From contig JADNRV010000118.1 in the NCBI GenBank assembly GCA_015499995.1, positions 101,855-165,854 of the forward strand: a stretch of 64,000 bases of DNA. The letters are read 5' to 3'. Below are positions 62,300-64,000 of this stretch, piece after piece (the first letter of the stretch is position 1; each line of letters begins with the position of its first letter). This DNA is from Flammula alnicola (taxonomy: Eukaryota > Basidiomycota > Agaricomycetes > Agaricales > Strophariaceae). The notes below the pieces were generated by a model. It was not told the DNA's origin. It worked only from the letters and a program-made list of their open reading frames with translations, and did not search any database. Made by a program: the position numbers and the translations under genes.

Positions 62300-64000
62300 C
62301 TACTGCTTTCGTGGCTTGTTCATTTTCGGAACATTAGAGTTCATTCGGAGACGCTTCTTCGATGTGGGCTCGTTCCGCGGCCGTGCCTGCAGTGCAGTAG
62401 AACTGTGCCATGTTGACGTGGGATGGCGGGGATGCTCTACCCGCCGGCGGACTGTTTGTCGCTCGTGCTGAATATGGAACAAGCCTTGTTCCTCAAAGGA
62501 AGGGAATTCTTCGCGTGTCTGCTCAGCGTTCTCGGTCAGAATCTATCCTTGGAAACTAACAATAGGACTCCTACCTTTACCAGATAATCTACAAGAGAGA
62601 CCATCAAAATCTCCCATTTTTCCAGGTCGGAAAATACATGAAGCTTAAGGAATTGTTGGCGGAAATGGCGCTCAAGGTGAGAAACCAGACAAGTCCGGTA
62701 CTCTTCTGAGGAAGAGGCCTGGCGCAAATCCTCCTGCATTGAATCAAGCCTGATCATGAGGAGGTTTTGAAGGGAGAGATAAATGTCAACCCGAGGTGCT
62801 GCATGCCCCAAGAGGAAACGCGCTTGTATCACACAAAGATCCAACCTCCCCTTCAACTTGAGAGGGATTGAGCTAACCTGTTCACTAATAACATTAGGCT
62901 GTGAACACGAATGCTAAGGGGCCATTGGACAGACCTACCCTGATAGGGCGCTAACGATAACACGGCAACAATTCAGGGCGGCATATGCATACATATTTCC
63001 ACTCATTACGAATGTCCCCAGTGGGTCGACGCCGCAAAAGATAGCAGAGAGCTTTGGATCAGACATCAAGGACCAACGAAAGTACGGTTCAGGATCGTCA
63101 ACCAATTTTTCGATGTCAGTGTTCTTGAGAGAGCTGTTAATGTGGGGTGTTAGATAATCCAGCCCATTGAAGTCACTTCTAAGAGTGTAGTACCTGGAGA
63201 TGGGGCCGTCTAATGGAAGTTTTTGAAGTTGATTTAATATCCATTCTTGAAGTTGATTGACAACTTTCAACAGGACATCAGGTGTTTGAGATGAGGATAG
63301 TTTTGTGTGCTGAAAGGTGACCAAGCATATAAGGACAGCGGTCAACCAAGTAGGACAGAAATGAGACAGAAATACCTCCCGAAAAATCAATCTGAGAAAA
63401 TTTGCTACAACATGAGGCAGCAATGAACCTTGAGCCTCATCCGCCGTCTTGGAGGCGAGCTTCAAAGCAGCTTTCAAATCAACACTGGCAAAAGCATCAT
63501 AAATCTCCGAGTGAGCCTCTCGAACACTCTCTGCAAAATGTTCAGGACCCTCAAAACAGCTCGTGATAAAACTGTCATGGTCATCATTTTCGTCTCCTGT
63601 GACTGAAGAACTAGTCAATCGTGCTATCAACCAGGCCTCCCGAACACTTACATTCTGAGATGTGATTGAGACAACGACGGAAAAGATGGACACAAATCTT
63701 GTCGCTATTGGCGTAAAACCTTCCGGCACGGGTTTCGTCCAACAAGAAGTCCGGAAGAGAAGCGTGAAGGAACTTGACCTTTGAGGCTTCCGTGACTTCC
63801 ACTATTGACACGAGGTCACTCAGAGTGAGTTCGAGTTTGCCCTCGCCCAGACCAAGCAAGCGCTCAATGTCGCGAATCTCCTTAAATGGCAAGAGGACAC
63901 GGGTTTTACCGACGCCATGAGAGGAATACGGAGGATAGAGAGAGCGAGTTCAGGCTTCTTGGCCTGTGCAAAAATGTGGGCATACAGTGCATCGAGTTCT
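62300..64000 (-). CDS. NACHT/STAND NTPase, C-terminal part only (truncated by window end)
   Basis: The reverse-strand frame entering at 64000 reads ELDALYAHIFAQAKKPELAL, then EIRDIERLLGLGEGKLELTL and VKFLHASLPDFLLDETRAGR. This series follows the NACHT ATPase domain in Agaricomycete STAND proteins. Downstream exons hold helical segments (FLLGHAAPRVDIYLSLQNLL) and a basic tail ending near NSNVPKMNKPRKQ at 62300. STAND proteins act as regulated ATPase switches, often in non-self recognition or cell death in fungi. The ATPase domain and effector lie outside the window. A one-base frame break occurs near 63909-63912, again closable by TCGA. Internal exon boundaries are only partly fixed. Confidence 0.72.

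Overview
The window is chromosomal DNA of a filamentous basidiomycete, most likely an Agaricomycete. The genes are compact with many 45-65 nt GT...AG introns, and the families are typical of mushroom and wood-decay genomes: a MYND zinc-finger protein, four-helix MARVEL-type proteins, a GH17 glucanase, a CYP63-like P450, an ABCC transporter, F-box and NACHT/STAND proteins. No rRNA, tRNA, CRISPR or prokaryotic feature was recognised.

Layout. 1-18 kb: a repeat arm (1-494), a membrane protein (793-2555), an acyltransferase-3 protein (3139-4395), a MYND protein (5086-6798), a decayed GH17 glucanase (8046-9345), a MARVEL-like protein (10812-11660), a methyltransferase-like gene with three frame breaks (12630-14064) and a kinase-fold protein (14705-15866). 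17-31 kb is repeat-rich: the inverted partner of the first arm (17730-18224), a direct repeat pair (17275-17729 and 23167-23624), a disrupted ACR3 arsenite transporter, an F-box gene, a Ser-rich single-pass membrane protein with a PPxY motif, and a second, permuted inverted copy of the GH17 segment. That copy carries an intact GH17 gene (29512-30805) and a 568 bp TA-flanked MITE (27799-28366).

31.7-40 kb: a second MARVEL-like gene, a CYP63-like P450 and a TPR protein matching TFIIIC subunit TFC4/Sfc4. 40495-43004 is a 2.5 kb palindromic foldback element with ~1.19 kb arms and a perfect 8 bp target-site duplication. 43-64 kb: a 1295-residue disordered/coiled-coil protein, a small unknown gene, a secreted SGNH esterase, a secreted protein of unknown function, a full ABCC (MRP/Ybt1-like) transporter and the 3' part of a STAND NTPase gene cut by the window end.

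There is no single pathway. Several genes act at the cell surface or in detoxification (GH17, PPxY membrane protein, P450, ABCC, ACR3), but they look independently regulated. The strongest observations are the foldback element, the circularly permuted inverted duplication, and a recurrent defect: ten of twelve apparent coding frameshifts can each be closed by restoring one base to a TCGA tetranucleotide. That points either to a motif-specific sequencing artefact or to a motif-specific mutational process.
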